Origin: DTU024 sp964518875
GTDB taxonomy: Bacteria; Bacillota; Clostridia; Christensenellales; Aristaeellaceae
Assembly (NCBI GenBank): GCA_964518875.1
Contig: CAZFHI010000003.1
Coordinates: forward strand, 75,782 to 139,781
Direction of reading: 5' to 3'
Length of the DNA stretch: 64,000 bases
This document shows positions 33,517-42,782 of the stretch, in pieces. The notes below the pieces were generated by a model. It made no database searches. It was not told where the DNA came from and saw only the letters and a list, made by a program, of their open reading frames with translations. Each line of letters starts with the position of its first letter. Position 1 is the first letter of the stretch. The translations under genes were made by a program, and so were the position numbers.

Positions 33517-34905
33517 ATGCATATAAAAGACTTTGTCGGCAAGCGCGTGCACATGATAGGCATAGGCGGGAGCAGTATGTCCGGCCTTGCCGAAATGTTA
33601 AAAAAGCAGGGTTTTCTCGTTACCGGGTCAGACTCCAGCGAAAGCCATACCGCAAAAAGACTTAGGCTTCTGGATATACCCGTTGCGATAGGGCATCACC
33701 CTGAAATAATAGAAGGCAGCAGCCTTGTAGTGTTCTCCGCCGCCATACACGAAGACGATCCCGAGCGTATGCAGGCAGAAAAGCTTAACATACCGCAGAT
33801 GGAGCGCGCCGTTCTTTTAGGCCAGCTTATGCAGGGCTTTAAAGAGCGTATATGCGTTTGCGGAACGCATGGCAAAACCACGACAGGAGCCATGATATCC
33901 CAGATTCTTTTAAACTTAGGCCTGGACCCCACAGTGCACCTGGGCGGGCAGCTTGACGCCATAGGCGGCTCCACGAGAACGGGATCGCATGAATACTTTG
34001 TTGCCGAATCCTGCGAGTTTAACCGCTCTTTCCTTCATATGAGCCCCACTATTGCCCTGCTTTTAAACATAGAGCAGGACCATATGGACACATACGGCAA
34101 TATGGAAAATTTGGAAAAGGCGTTCTTTGACTTTTTATCTCTTTTGCCTTCAAACGGCGTTGTTATCGCTAACGCGGAAGACGAACGCTCCATGCGTCTT
34201 TTAAGCAGGCTCCCAAGACGCGCAGTTACTTTCGGCCTTAGCAGCGGCGATTGGCAGATTAAAGACCTTGTTCACGATAAAGATGGAAAGCCGTTCTTTA
34301 AAGTAACGCATCATGGAGATGTTATGGCGGAAGCCAGCTTAAACGTAGGCGGAGACTTTAACGTGCTGCACGCGGTCGCCGCTCTTGCGTGCATTTACGA
34401 AATAAAAGGAGATTTAAAGCTTGCCGCTGCATCCCTCGCTAACTTTACCGGCGCGCACCGTCGCTTTGAGCATACGGGAGACATACGCGGCATGAAAATG
34501 TACCACGATTATGGCCATAATCCGGCTGAAATGCAGGCCGCGCTTCAGGTCGCCAGGCTCCAAAACAGGCGCATTATAGCCGTCATGCAGCCTCACACAT
34601 ACAGCCGCGTAATATCCTTGTTTGACGATTACCTTACCTGCACTTCAGAAGCCGACATTACGCTTGTTACAGACATATACGGCGCAAGAGAAAAGGACCC
34701 CGGCACAATAAACAGCCAGATGCTTGTTGACGGCATGCGAAGAAACGGCATTAACGCCTATCTTACTCCGAGCTTTGATGATGCGGAAAATTTTATATTG
34801 AAAAACGGCAAAGAAGGAGACCTGGTTTTAACAATGGGCTGCGGCAATATAAACCTTTTAAACGAGCAAATGCAAAAACATTATGACAATACGGAGGAAG
34901 AATGA
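33517..34905 (+). CDS. murC: UDP-N-acetylmuramate--L-alanine ligase
   Basis: This 462-residue cytosolic Mur ligase adds L-Ala to UDP-MurNAc. It shows the N-terminal Rossmann motif GIGGSSMSGLAE, the ATP loop GTHGKTTTG at about 116-124, the EQDHMDTYG region and the C-terminal HDYGHNP motif. The N-terminus up to the GIGG motif is of normal length. The stop overlaps the lepA start by four bases. Confidence 0.96.
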   Translation: MHIKDFVGKRVHMIGIGGSSMSGLAEMLKKQGFLVTGSDSSESHTAKRLRLLDIPVAIGHHPEIIEGSSLVVFSAAIHEDDPERMQAEKLNIPQMERAVLLGQLMQGFKERICVCGTHGKTTTGAMISQILLNLGLDPTVHLGGQLDAIGGSTRTGSHEYFVAESCEFNRSFLHMSPTIALLLNIEQDHMDTYGNMENLEKAFFDFLSLLPSNGVVIANAEDERSMRLLSRLPRRAVTFGLSSGDWQIKDLVHDKDGKPFFKVTHHGDVMAEASLNVGGDFNVLHAVAALACIYEIKGDLKLAAASLANFTGAHRRFEHTGDIRGMKMYHDYGHNPAEMQAALQVARLQNRRIIAVMQPHTYSRVISLFDDYLTCTSEADITLVTDIYGAREKDPGTINSQMLVDGMRRNGINAYLTPSFDDAENFILKNGKEGDLVLTMGCGNINLLNEQMQKHYDNTEEE

Positions 34906-36713
34906 CAGATAGTCTGCAATATATTCGCAATTTTTGTATAATTGCCCATATCGATCACGGCAAAAGCACCCTGGCGGACAGAATACTTGAAAAAACCGGC
35001 GTTTTCGAAAAGCGCGAAATGGTAAACCAGGTTCTTGACTCCATGGATCTTGAAAGAGAGAGGGGCATAACAATAAAGTCCAAGGCTGTCAACATGAGCT
35101 ATAAAGCAAAGGACGGCCATACGTATATGCTTAACCTCATAGACACCCCCGGACATGTAGACTTTACATACGAAGTATCACGCGCGCTCGCAGCCTGCGA
35201 AGGCGCAATACTTGTCGTTGACGCGACGCAGGGCGTTGAAGCGCAGACGCTTGCGAACGTGTACATGGCGCTTGAGCATGACCTGGAAATTATTCCTGTT
35301 ATAAATAAGATAGACCTTCCAAGCGCCCAGCCTGATCTGACCGCTAAGCAGATAGAAGATATGATAGGCATAGACGCGGATAAAGCACCGAGGATTTCCG
35401 CCAAAGAAGCCATAGGCATAGAAGACGTGCTGGAAACAATTGTAAAGCAAGTTCCGCCGCCAAAAGGCGATGCAAACAAGCCTTTAAAAGCGCTCGTATT
35501 CGACGCAACATACGATAACTATCGCGGCGCAATATGCTTTGTGCGCATAATGGAAGGCACGCTTAAAGTAGGCATGCCAATACTTATGATGCAGACAGGC
35601 GCTGAATTTGAAGTAGTTGAAACAGGTTTCATGTCAAACGGCTACAAATCCAAGGAAGAGCTTTTGCCAGGCGAAGTAGGCTATGTGGCTGCTTCCATTA
35701 AACAAGTTAGCGATATACGCGTGGGCGACACTATTACAAACGTGGAAAGCCCTGCGGAAGAACCTTTGCCGGGCTATAAAAAGGTTACGCCTATGGTGTT
35801 CTGCGGCATTTTCCCATCAGACGGCGCAGATTATCCAGCTTTGCAGGACGCATTGGCAAAGCTGCAGATGAACGACGCCTCTCTTATATATGAGCCAGAA
35901 ACAAGCGCAGCGCTAGGCTATGGCTTCAGGTGCGGTTTTTTGGGGCTTCTGCATATGGAAATAATACAGGAAAGGCTTGAGAGGGAGTTCAACCTTAACC
36001 TTATAACAACCGTTCCAAATGTAATATATGAAATTATAACAACAGACGGCGAAACGCTGCACATAGATAACCCCGGGCATCTGCCGCCTGTAAACAGCAT
36101 AGAAATCATGCGCGAGCCTTTTGTAAACGCTACAATTTATACGCCGCAGGACTATGTTGGCACGCTTATGGAGCTTTGCCAGGATAAGCGCGGCGTGTTC
36201 AAAGATATGCAGTACGAAGACGGCCGCGTAAAGCTTAATTATGAACTGCCTTTAAATGAAGTTATATACGACTTTTTTGATTCATTAAAATCAAGAAGCC
36301 GCGGCTACGCTTCGCTCGATTATGAAATATCCGGCTACAAGGACAGCGAGCTTGTAAAGCTTGAAATACTTCTTAACGGGGAGGTATGCGACGCCTTTAC
36401 TATGATAGTGCATAAGGACAGAGCCTACCAGCGCGGCCGCTCCATGTGCGAAAAGCTTAAGGATGTAATACCGCGCCAGCAGTTTGAAATACCTATACAG
36501 GCAGCCGTAGGCGGCAAAATAATAGCCAGAGAAACCGTTAAAGCGCTTCGCAAGGACGTATTGAGCAAGTGCTATGGCGGGGACATAAGCAGGAAGAAAA
36601 AGCTGCTCGAAAAGCAAAAGGAAGGCAAAAAGCGCATGCGTCAATTCGGTTCTGTGGAAATACCGAGCGAAGCTTTTATTGCCGTGCTTAAGCTTGGAGA
36701 TGAAAAAAATTGA
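34902..36713 (+). CDS. lepA: Elongation factor 4 (back-translocase)
   Basis: This 603-residue translational GTPase acts on stalled or mis-translocated ribosomes. G1 is AHIDHGKST (about 15-23), followed by RGITIKSK, DTPGHVDF and NKIDLP. EF-G-like domains II, III and V and the LepA-specific C-terminal domain, with its basic KKLLEKQKEGKKRMRQ segment, follow. It overlaps murC and the downstream gene by four bases each. Confidence 0.96.
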   Translation: MTDSLQYIRNFCIIAHIDHGKSTLADRILEKTGVFEKREMVNQVLDSMDLERERGITIKSKAVNMSYKAKDGHTYMLNLIDTPGHVDFTYEVSRALAACEGAILVVDATQGVEAQTLANVYMALEHDLEIIPVINKIDLPSAQPDLTAKQIEDMIGIDADKAPRISAKEAIGIEDVLETIVKQVPPPKGDANKPLKALVFDATYDNYRGAICFVRIMEGTLKVGMPILMMQTGAEFEVVETGFMSNGYKSKEELLPGEVGYVAASIKQVSDIRVGDTITNVESPAEEPLPGYKKVTPMVFCGIFPSDGADYPALQDALAKLQMNDASLIYEPETSAALGYGFRCGFLGLLHMEIIQERLEREFNLNLITTVPNVIYEIITTDGETLHIDNPGHLPPVNSIEIMREPFVNATIYTPQDYVGTLMELCQDKRGVFKDMQYEDGRVKLNYELPLNEVIYDFFDSLKSRSRGYASLDYEISGYKDSELVKLEILLNGEVCDAFTMIVHKDRAYQRGRSMCEKLKDVIPRQQFEIPIQAAVGGKIIARETVKALRKDVLSKCYGGDISRKKKLLEKQKEGKKRMRQFGSVEIPSEAFIAVLKLGDEKN

Positions 36714-38482
36714 AATGTCCCAACTGCGGCCAGTGGAACAGGGCTTCGCTGCCAAAATGTTTCAGATGCGGCGCTCCTCTGCCCCATGAAGACATCGAGG
36801 AAACTCTTCAGCCTGTCGAGGCGCTTGAAAATACGCTTCAAAAAACACAGGAAACTGAAGCGGTGCAGTATAAAATAGATGAATCCGGCAACGAAATACC
36901 TAAAGAGGACCCAAAGGACAGGCTCGCCCTTGAAATGCGCAGCTACCGCGAACGCAAAAGACGCGGCGAAGAAAAACAGGCGCAGCTGCGTAAGTCAAGC
37001 GGTAACAAAAGCTCCGCGCAGGACAGCGGGCGCTTCTATTACAGCAACGCCGAGTACGACCCCTATAATTTATCCAGGCACATAGATTACGACGGGTTTA
37101 CTGAAAGCCCTACTTATTACAGCCCCTCAACTGAATTCGGAATGAGCGGACGTCCTGCGGGAAGCTATAAATTCAAAAAGAAATCTTTCAGAAGGTCCGC
37201 AAGCTTTGGAGCAAGGCGCATATTGCCGATATTGGCAATAATACTGTTTTTGGCGGGGCTTCTTATTGCCGGGTATTTTTTCTTATTGCGCCCTTACCTG
37301 GAACGCAAAAACACTATCCCTGAAGAGATGCAGCCAAAAATATCCGCTTCAATTTTAAACGACACGGCAGCCCACACCATACGCATACCTGCGCAGGAGG
37401 GCGCCCAGATATATATAAAGGAATTGCGCAAAAGCTTTATGGTTGTGGAAGGCTACGCGAGCTTCCAGGTGCCTGATTATTTTTGGTACGAGCTTAAGGA
37501 AGAAGACCCTGCCGATAAAGATACATGGCTTCCTGAAACTATGGAAGTAAGTCTTACACCCTATATACGCTCTGAAACGGGCGAGCAGGTTGCCATGCTT
37601 CCAGTGCAGTACACTATAGACATACCGCAAAGCCCTCTGCTGCTTATAAGCCCCGGCGCTTTATATACGGAAACGAGTATGCCTATTTACAACATAAAGT
37701 TTCAGGTTATGACAAACAGCCAGGTGTATATAAACGGGGAAGATTATTCGTCATTTGTCAACACGCAGGACGGGCTTATATCCTACAACGCCCCTATACA
37801 CCCTATAGGCGATAATAATATAATTATAACGGTAAGAAGCCAGTACTACCGTATGAACACGACTACTATTACCATATACCGCGCGGTGCAGGACATACCC
37901 TTGGACCTTTCCGCTACCCTTGACGATGAAAGCAGTCTAAGCAGGATGTCCATATTTGCAACCACAAGGGCGGGCGCTGCCGTTACCGTTTTAACCCCGC
38001 ATAAAAACCTTGATACTTCAAAGCTTAATTCCACAGGAGAGTTCAGCTTTGACGCAATTTTTGACCATTTCGGCACAAATACAATACGCATACAGGCGGA
38101 CTATCCCGGCAAGCAGTCAACCATTATAGAGTACAACGTGTATTATCTGCCTAATCCGAACATATACACAACAAAAGCATGGGCCTTAAACGACGGCTTC
38201 GGTTATCAGGACCTGTTAGCCAACCTGCCTAAGCGCGTTGAGAAAACGCAGGTCTACGTTATGACGGGGGTCGCTCTGGAAGCCGTTTCAGATAAGCCCC
38301 AGCTTATAATTTTTGACGTATCCGACGGCAAAACAGGAGGAGAGCTGCCTGTTCTGCTTGAGAACCAAACCAAGACAACATGGGAAATAGGAAAACGGTA
38401 CACAATATACGGCGAAGCCTACGGACTGTATAACAATATGCCGCGCCTTGTCGCGCGATATACATATAAACCTAAGGATTAA
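36710..38482 (+). CDS. Zinc-ribbon membrane protein of unknown function
   Basis: I do not recognise this 590-residue protein. C3-x2-C6 and C17-x2-C20 form an N-terminal zinc ribbon. A charged, Arg/Glu/Lys-rich cytosolic stretch (to about 165) leads to one membrane helix at about 168-195. The extracytoplasmic remainder looks all-beta, with repeated Ig-like segments (PLLLISPGALYTETSMP, NNIIITV) and a C-terminal OB-like part. The start is TTG, four bases inside lepA, with GGAG ten bases upstream. A zinc-ribbon plus beta-sandwich design suggests an envelope-linked or regulatory role. Confidence 0.75.
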   Translation: MKCPNCGQWNRASLPKCFRCGAPLPHEDIEETLQPVEALENTLQKTQETEAVQYKIDESGNEIPKEDPKDRLALEMRSYRERKRRGEEKQAQLRKSSGNKSSAQDSGRFYYSNAEYDPYNLSRHIDYDGFTESPTYYSPSTEFGMSGRPAGSYKFKKKSFRRSASFGARRILPILAIILFLAGLLIAGYFFLLRPYLERKNTIPEEMQPKISASILNDTAAHTIRIPAQEGAQIYIKELRKSFMVVEGYASFQVPDYFWYELKEEDPADKDTWLPETMEVSLTPYIRSETGEQVAMLPVQYTIDIPQSPLLLISPGALYTETSMPIYNIKFQVMTNSQVYINGEDYSSFVNTQDGLISYNAPIHPIGDNNIIITVRSQYYRMNTTTITIYRAVQDIPLDLSATLDDESSLSRMSIFATTRAGAAVTVLTPHKNLDTSKLNSTGEFSFDAIFDHFGTNTIRIQADYPGKQSTIIEYNVYYLPNPNIYTTKAWALNDGFGYQDLLANLPKRVEKTQVYVMTGVALEAVSDKPQLIIFDVSDGKTGGELPVLLENQTKTTWEIGKRYTIYGEAYGLYNNMPRLVARYTYKPKD

Positions 38483-38501
38483 AAATTTGTTTAATACATT
38501 T

Positions 38502-38536
38502 AAAAAGAGACTCAGGCCAGGCCTTGTCTCTTTTTT
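38502..38536. terminator. Bidirectional terminator between convergent operons
   Basis: AAAAAGAGAC / GTCTCTTTTT enclose a nested GGCC / GGCC stem. A-run and T-run flanks let it stop the murC-lepA operon and, from the other side, the ddl operon. Apart from a 14-bp palindrome at 38605-38618 the rest of the gap to ddl is empty. Confidence 0.75.
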
Positions 38537-38642
38537 AATAATGCATGTTTTAGTTTAAGTTTTTAATATATAAAATTTAGTGTATCAAATATATATATGA
38601 ATTTCAGCGCATGCGCTGTTAACGCTTCACATAAAACGCTTC

Positions 38643-39854
38643 TTACACGCTGCTCTTGCTGCCTTTTGATCCTGTTAAGCTCATCTTGGAAAACAGATCG
38701 GACTGGAAGGCGTAATTGTTTTCATTTTTCATTTTATGCGCTTCCATCGCATATTTTACGAGCTTATCTATAAGCCCCGGATAGCGTATTGGCGGGTCTG
38801 ATTTATTCCACAGATAAAATGCCATGGATCCTGGTATAGTGTTTATTTCCGTAATATAAAGCTTATCAGTCTTTACGTCTATCATCCAGTCTATGCGCAC
38901 AACACCCTTGCAGTCTAAAAGCCTGAACACTTTTTTAGAAAGCTCTTTTATTTTTTTTGTCATTTCATCGTCTACAGGCGCTGGAATTATACGGCTTAAA
39001 GACGCCATGCCCTTGCTGCCGCCGCTGCGCAGATATTTATCAAAAAAGCTCAGAGCCTGTCCTCCTGTTGACGGCATTTCAAGCACCGACGCGCATATTT
39101 CTTTATCGAACCCTAAAACAGAACAATTAACCTCTATCGGGCTGTCCAGACCTTTCTCTACTAAAATGCGCCTGTCATATTCGCATGCAAGTTCTAAAGC
39201 GGATATAAGCTCTTCTCTTTGACATGCCCTGCTTATACCTATGGACGACCCTAAATTGCATGGTTTTACAAAAACGGGATAGCTAAGCTTTTTTTCTATT
39301 TCTTCTATCGTTTTGTTTTTATTTTCAATAAATTCGCTGCGCAAAACGCTTACTCCGTCAAGCGTTGGAACGCCCGCGCCTTTAAATACCTGCTTCATTA
39401 TAATTTTATCCATGCCTACAGCGGAACCAACTATGCCCGTTGAAGCATATGGTATATCCGCCAGCTCAAGCATTCCCTGCACGCTGCCGTCCTCACCGTG
39501 AAGCCCGTGCATAACGGGTATAATTACGTCTAAATGCGTAATTATTTTTTGCTTTGGCTTTCCAAAAAGTCCCTTGCCCGGCTGCCAAGAAGTAAGAGCG
39601 CCTGAATGGGCTGTAACGTCCAGAGAGCATCTTTCATACAGCCCCGGCTGCGAAAACAATATAGGCTCGCGGTAATTTGACAGCTCGAGCAGCCCGTCGC
39701 CGCAGAACCATTCTCCGTTTTTATTTATATATATAGGGTACAAATCATAACGGTACAGGTCGACAGCATGCGAAAGCTGCAGAGCGCTTATTACCGATAC
39801 CTCGTGCTCGCATGTGCGCCCTCCAAACAGTAAGCCCAGTTGTATTTTTTTCAT
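38643..39854 (-). CDS. ddl: D-alanine--D-alanine ligase
   Basis: This 403-residue cytosolic ATP-grasp enzyme makes D-Ala-D-Ala for peptidoglycan. LFGGRTCEHEVSVISA is the N-terminal signature, HGLHGEDGSVQG, KPCNLGSSIGIS and ITEINTIPGSMAFYLW are the ATP-grasp motifs. The ATG follows GAGGTG; in-frame codons further upstream overlap murF. The omega-loop region was not enough for me to separate D-Ala-D-Ala from D-Ala-D-Lac activity, but coupling to murF supports the housekeeping role. It is the last gene of the operon. Confidence 0.94.
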   Translation of the reverse strand: MKKIQLGLLFGGRTCEHEVSVISALQLSHAVDLYRYDLYPIYINKNGEWFCGDGLLELSNYREPILFSQPGLYERCSLDVTAHSGALTSWQPGKGLFGKPKQKIITHLDVIIPVMHGLHGEDGSVQGMLELADIPYASTGIVGSAVGMDKIIMKQVFKGAGVPTLDGVSVLRSEFIENKNKTIEEIEKKLSYPVFVKPCNLGSSIGISRACQREELISALELACEYDRRILVEKGLDSPIEVNCSVLGFDKEICASVLEMPSTGGQALSFFDKYLRSGGSKGMASLSRIIPAPVDDEMTKKIKELSKKVFRLLDCKGVVRIDWMIDVKTDKLYITEINTIPGSMAFYLWNKSDPPIRYPGLIDKLVKYAMEAHKMKNENNYAFQSDLFSKMSLTGSKGSKSSV

Positions 39855-39855
39855 C

Positions 39856-41466
39856 TTACACCTCGCTGTAATGGTCCGGCAGGTCGTTTTCGTAAAGAAC
39901 ATAATCGCCGCGGGCTTTTATAGTTTCATAATAAGCGTTCGCTTCTTTTAGGGAAACGAAGCTGTGTATGGCTTCCTTGTTAAAGCCTGCGTTAATAAGC
40001 CCTTCAGCAATAGGCGCTGTGCGCTTTTTCCCAACCAGCAGGACTATGTCTGCAACAGCGGCTATGTTTGCACCTAATTCTCTGTTGTAGCGTTCTTCTT
40101 CAAAACCTAATTCCACAAAGCCGGGCGTTATAACGATGCGTCGGCCGCTGTACTGCGGCTTTTTAAGCTCCGCTAGCGTCTGCGCTGAGCTTACGGGGTT
40201 TGCGTTGTAGCCGTTGTTGATCCTGTTTACGCCGTCTTCTCCCGTTTCAACTTTAAAGCGATGCCGTATAGGATATATAAGCTCCATGCCGTGCATAATC
40301 TGCCTGTCAGACAGGCCAAGGCGCATAGCGACAGCCGCCGCCATCAGGGCGTTGTTTGCAAAGTGCGCTCCCCTTACATGCATTGTTACAGGTATGCGCT
40401 TTCCTTGTTTTGTACACAGCGTAAACGTAGTGTCATGCCCCGTTTCCTGCAGGTCCTCTGCCCATACGTCTTCCCCGTCTGTACCCGCTATCGCTTTTTC
40501 TATACTCGTTTGCTTATAAAGATTGTGAACAATAGCGTGATCCTCCCCGAATACGGCAAAGCCGTCTTTTGGGAGGGCTCGTATTAAATCGTATTTAGTT
40601 TGCTTTATAGCTTCAAGGCTTCCGAATGTTTCAAGGTGTTGAGGTCCCACGCTCGTAAGCACGCCAATTTCAGGGCTTAAAAGCCTGCAAAGCTCTTTTA
40701 TATCGCCTCTGTGGCGCGCGCCTAATTCTGCAATAAATATATTATGCGAAGGCATGAGGTCGTTTCTTATGCATTTAGCAATGCCCATAGGCGTGTTCTG
40801 ACTTCCGCGCGAGCACAAAACATTATATTTTTGATCAAGCAACGTTTTAATAAAAAATTTAACGCTCGTTTTGCCGTAGCTTCCTGTTACGCCTATCACA
40901 AGCACATCGTCGCGCTCTTTTAAAATGCGCTTGGCGTCCTGAAAATAGAGTTCATACACAAGCCTCTCAACAGGCCACACGAGAGCTGCCGCGGCAAACA
41001 TCCATAAAGGCACCGGGAAAATCATAACGGCGTTTAGCCCAAGCAGCGGCGCACGCTTTCTAACAGCGTAAAAAACGATAAGAAGCAAAACCGCAAGCGC
41101 CGCATAAAAGCGCTTGATTCTGGCGGTAAAGTGCAGTTTGCTTTTGCCTTCGCGGCTTAAATATACCTTTTTGCCTATGATTCTACCTGAAAAAACTATT
41201 ATTACCGCGCCCGCAAGAGGAGCTAAAGTCTGCCAGGCTCCTCCCTGCCTGTATAACAAATCAGCCAAAAAGCATATTAAAAAGCTTACGGCGCTTAGTA
41301 CAATGCCTGGAATCCAGACGCGGCGCCTTTGTCTTTTGACCGCGGCTAAAAAACCCCTGAACTGATAGCTGCTAAGCTGAAAATACATAAGAGTTATGGG
41401 CGTTATTAGGGCAAATGCGGCCGCGGGCGCATACCAAAGCAGTATCAACGAAATTTGACTCAACAA
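39856..41466 (-). CDS. murF: Membrane-anchored MurF (UDP-MurNAc-tripeptide--D-Ala-D-Ala ligase)
   Basis: This 536-residue protein carries a MurF-type ligase from about residue 185 on: ATP loop GVTGSYGKTS near 193, NTPMGIAKC, ELGARHRGDI, NNGYNANPVS and late Rossmann motifs. Ahead of it lie about five hydrophobic helices (residues 1-170), which normal cytosolic MurF lacks. The product of Ddl, encoded directly downstream, is its substrate. The start is TTG (a second TTG follows) behind GGGGAGG. A related Mur ligase of other specificity is possible but less likely given ddl. Confidence 0.85.
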   Translation of the reverse strand: MLSQISLILLWYAPAAAFALITPITLMYFQLSSYQFRGFLAAVKRQRRRVWIPGIVLSAVSFLICFLADLLYRQGGAWQTLAPLAGAVIIVFSGRIIGKKVYLSREGKSKLHFTARIKRFYAALAVLLLIVFYAVRKRAPLLGLNAVMIFPVPLWMFAAAALVWPVERLVYELYFQDAKRILKERDDVLVIGVTGSYGKTSVKFFIKTLLDQKYNVLCSRGSQNTPMGIAKCIRNDLMPSHNIFIAELGARHRGDIKELCRLLSPEIGVLTSVGPQHLETFGSLEAIKQTKYDLIRALPKDGFAVFGEDHAIVHNLYKQTSIEKAIAGTDGEDVWAEDLQETGHDTTFTLCTKQGKRIPVTMHVRGAHFANNALMAAAVAMRLGLSDRQIMHGMELIYPIRHRFKVETGEDGVNRINNGYNANPVSSAQTLAELKKPQYSGRRIVITPGFVELGFEEERYNRELGANIAAVADIVLLVGKKRTAPIAEGLINAGFNKEAIHSFVSLKEANAYYETIKARGDYVLYENDLPDHYSEV

Positions 41467-41468
41467 AT

Positions 41469-42248
41469 TCAGTCCTCCCCGATAAAATCCAGCACAAAAT
41501 CACAAAACGCTGCAGGATAGCTTGCAAAAGCAAAATGCCCGCCCTGCATTATAACTAAACGGCTGTCAGGTATTTCTTTATGAAAAATCTCAGCCGCCAT
41601 AAGAGGCGTCTCCGTATCGTCGCGGCCCCATATAAGCAGCGTTTTATTTTTTATTTTTTTAAGCAGCGTTCTTTGATCGTATGAGATAATGTTTTTAAAC
41701 GTTTGGCGCATGCTGTCAGGAAGCGCAAGGTAGTCTTTGGAAGAATATTTTTTTCTTAAATTTTCACTTGAAATAGCGGCTTTTTCTTTGGCAAATGGCA
41801 GCTTAGACATTAGATTAAGCCATGCGGACTGCATTTTATAGCTTGCCTGTCTGCGCCTTTGCTGTGCGGTAGGCTGTTTCCTTATGCCGGCAGCGCCTGT
41901 TAATATAATTTTGTTAAAAAGCTCAGGCTTATTCGCCGCAATTTCAACCGCCACGCGCGCCCCAAAAGAGTGCGCCAGGACATTACAGCCCTTTAAATTA
42001 AGAGCATTAATAAACTCAACTGTAAAATCCGCATACTTTTTAACGGTCCAGTCCCCTTCAGGCATACCCGTTCCGCCGTGGGCGGGGAAATCGAACGCGG
42101 TTACGTCGTAGTAACCCTTAAGTATATTTATTACAGGAAGCATGGCGCTTACGTCAGCGCCCCATCCGTGCAGCACAAGCAGCTTTTCCCTGCCTGTGTT
42201 TCCTGTATTGATATAGAAGGTTTTTATACCCTGTATTGTAGTATTCAA
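41469..42248 (-). CDS. Alpha/beta-hydrolase
   Basis: This 259-residue cytosolic protein has the alpha/beta-hydrolase fold: oxyanion segment HGWGAD, nucleophile elbow AHSFGA (Ser near 94), an Asp in WGRDDTETP and a late catalytic His in GGHFA. The substrate is unknown. It overlaps the upstream GNAT gene by four bases and ends two bases before murF, so it is an integral member of the cell-wall operon. Confidence 0.85.
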   Translation of the reverse strand: MNTTIQGIKTFYINTGNTGREKLLVLHGWGADVSAMLPVINILKGYYDVTAFDFPAHGGTGMPEGDWTVKKYADFTVEFINALNLKGCNVLAHSFGARVAVEIAANKPELFNKIILTGAAGIRKQPTAQQRRRQASYKMQSAWLNLMSKLPFAKEKAAISSENLRKKYSSKDYLALPDSMRQTFKNIISYDQRTLLKKIKNKTLLIWGRDDTETPLMAAEIFHKEIPDSRLVIMQGGHFAFASYPAAFCDFVLDFIGED

Positions 42249-42742
42249 TGTTCCTCCTCAGTAAAAAGAATATAGCGGCACTTTTTCGTTGAACCCATAC
42301 ATATTTCGCTGTAAAGCGGCGGCACATCAACTATCTGTTCAAACGCGCAGCGAGCGTTTTCGCAGGTTTTGCGGGAAGGTATATTATCCACGTCGCATGT
42401 GATTGCAAGGCTTAACATGCCGGCCATGCGCGCTTTTGGCTTTATAAGCTCCACCGCTTTTTTTGCATACCCGTGTCCCTGATGCGGTTTATCTATCCTA
42501 TAGCCTATATGACCTAAGTAGTAAAGCGGCGCTCCTTCGCCTATTCGCAGACTTATATAGCCAACCGTATAATTCGCGGCACCGTTCCTCACTCGAATAT
42601 TATACACAAAAGTGTGTTTTATTCCTAAAGAGCTTTCCCCTGGCATGTCGTTTTTTAAAGCGAGATATATTTCCGGCTTGTTTGCGGGAAGAAGCTTTTT
42701 AAATAATTCTTTAAAAGAAAAATTTATCCTTTGTCGCAGCAT
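42245..42742 (-). CDS. GNAT-family N-acetyltransferase
   Basis: This 165-residue protein has the acetyl-CoA-binding GNAT pattern HIGYRIDKPHQGHGYAKKAVEL (Q-x-x-G-x-A type) and a preceding VGYISLRIG strand. It resembles the RimJ/RimL-like group that acetylates small molecules or protein N-termini. Its acceptor is unknown. It follows the DUF1846 gene after 40 bp and overlaps the hydrolase gene. Confidence 0.83.
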   Translation of the reverse strand: MLRQRINFSFKELFKKLLPANKPEIYLALKNDMPGESSLGIKHTFVYNIRVRNGAANYTVGYISLRIGEGAPLYYLGHIGYRIDKPHQGHGYAKKAVELIKPKARMAGMLSLAITCDVDNIPSRKTCENARCAFEQIVDVPPLYSEICMGSTKKCRYILFTEEEH

Positions 42743-42782
42743 TTTAAATAAATAAATTAGCGGGGTTTGCTCTAAGCTTACT

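Noticed and set aside
38605..38618. CAGCGCATGCGCTG palindrome as terminator of ddl
   Set aside because: It can form a hairpin but has no T-run on either side; the terminator at 38502-38536 is the better candidate.
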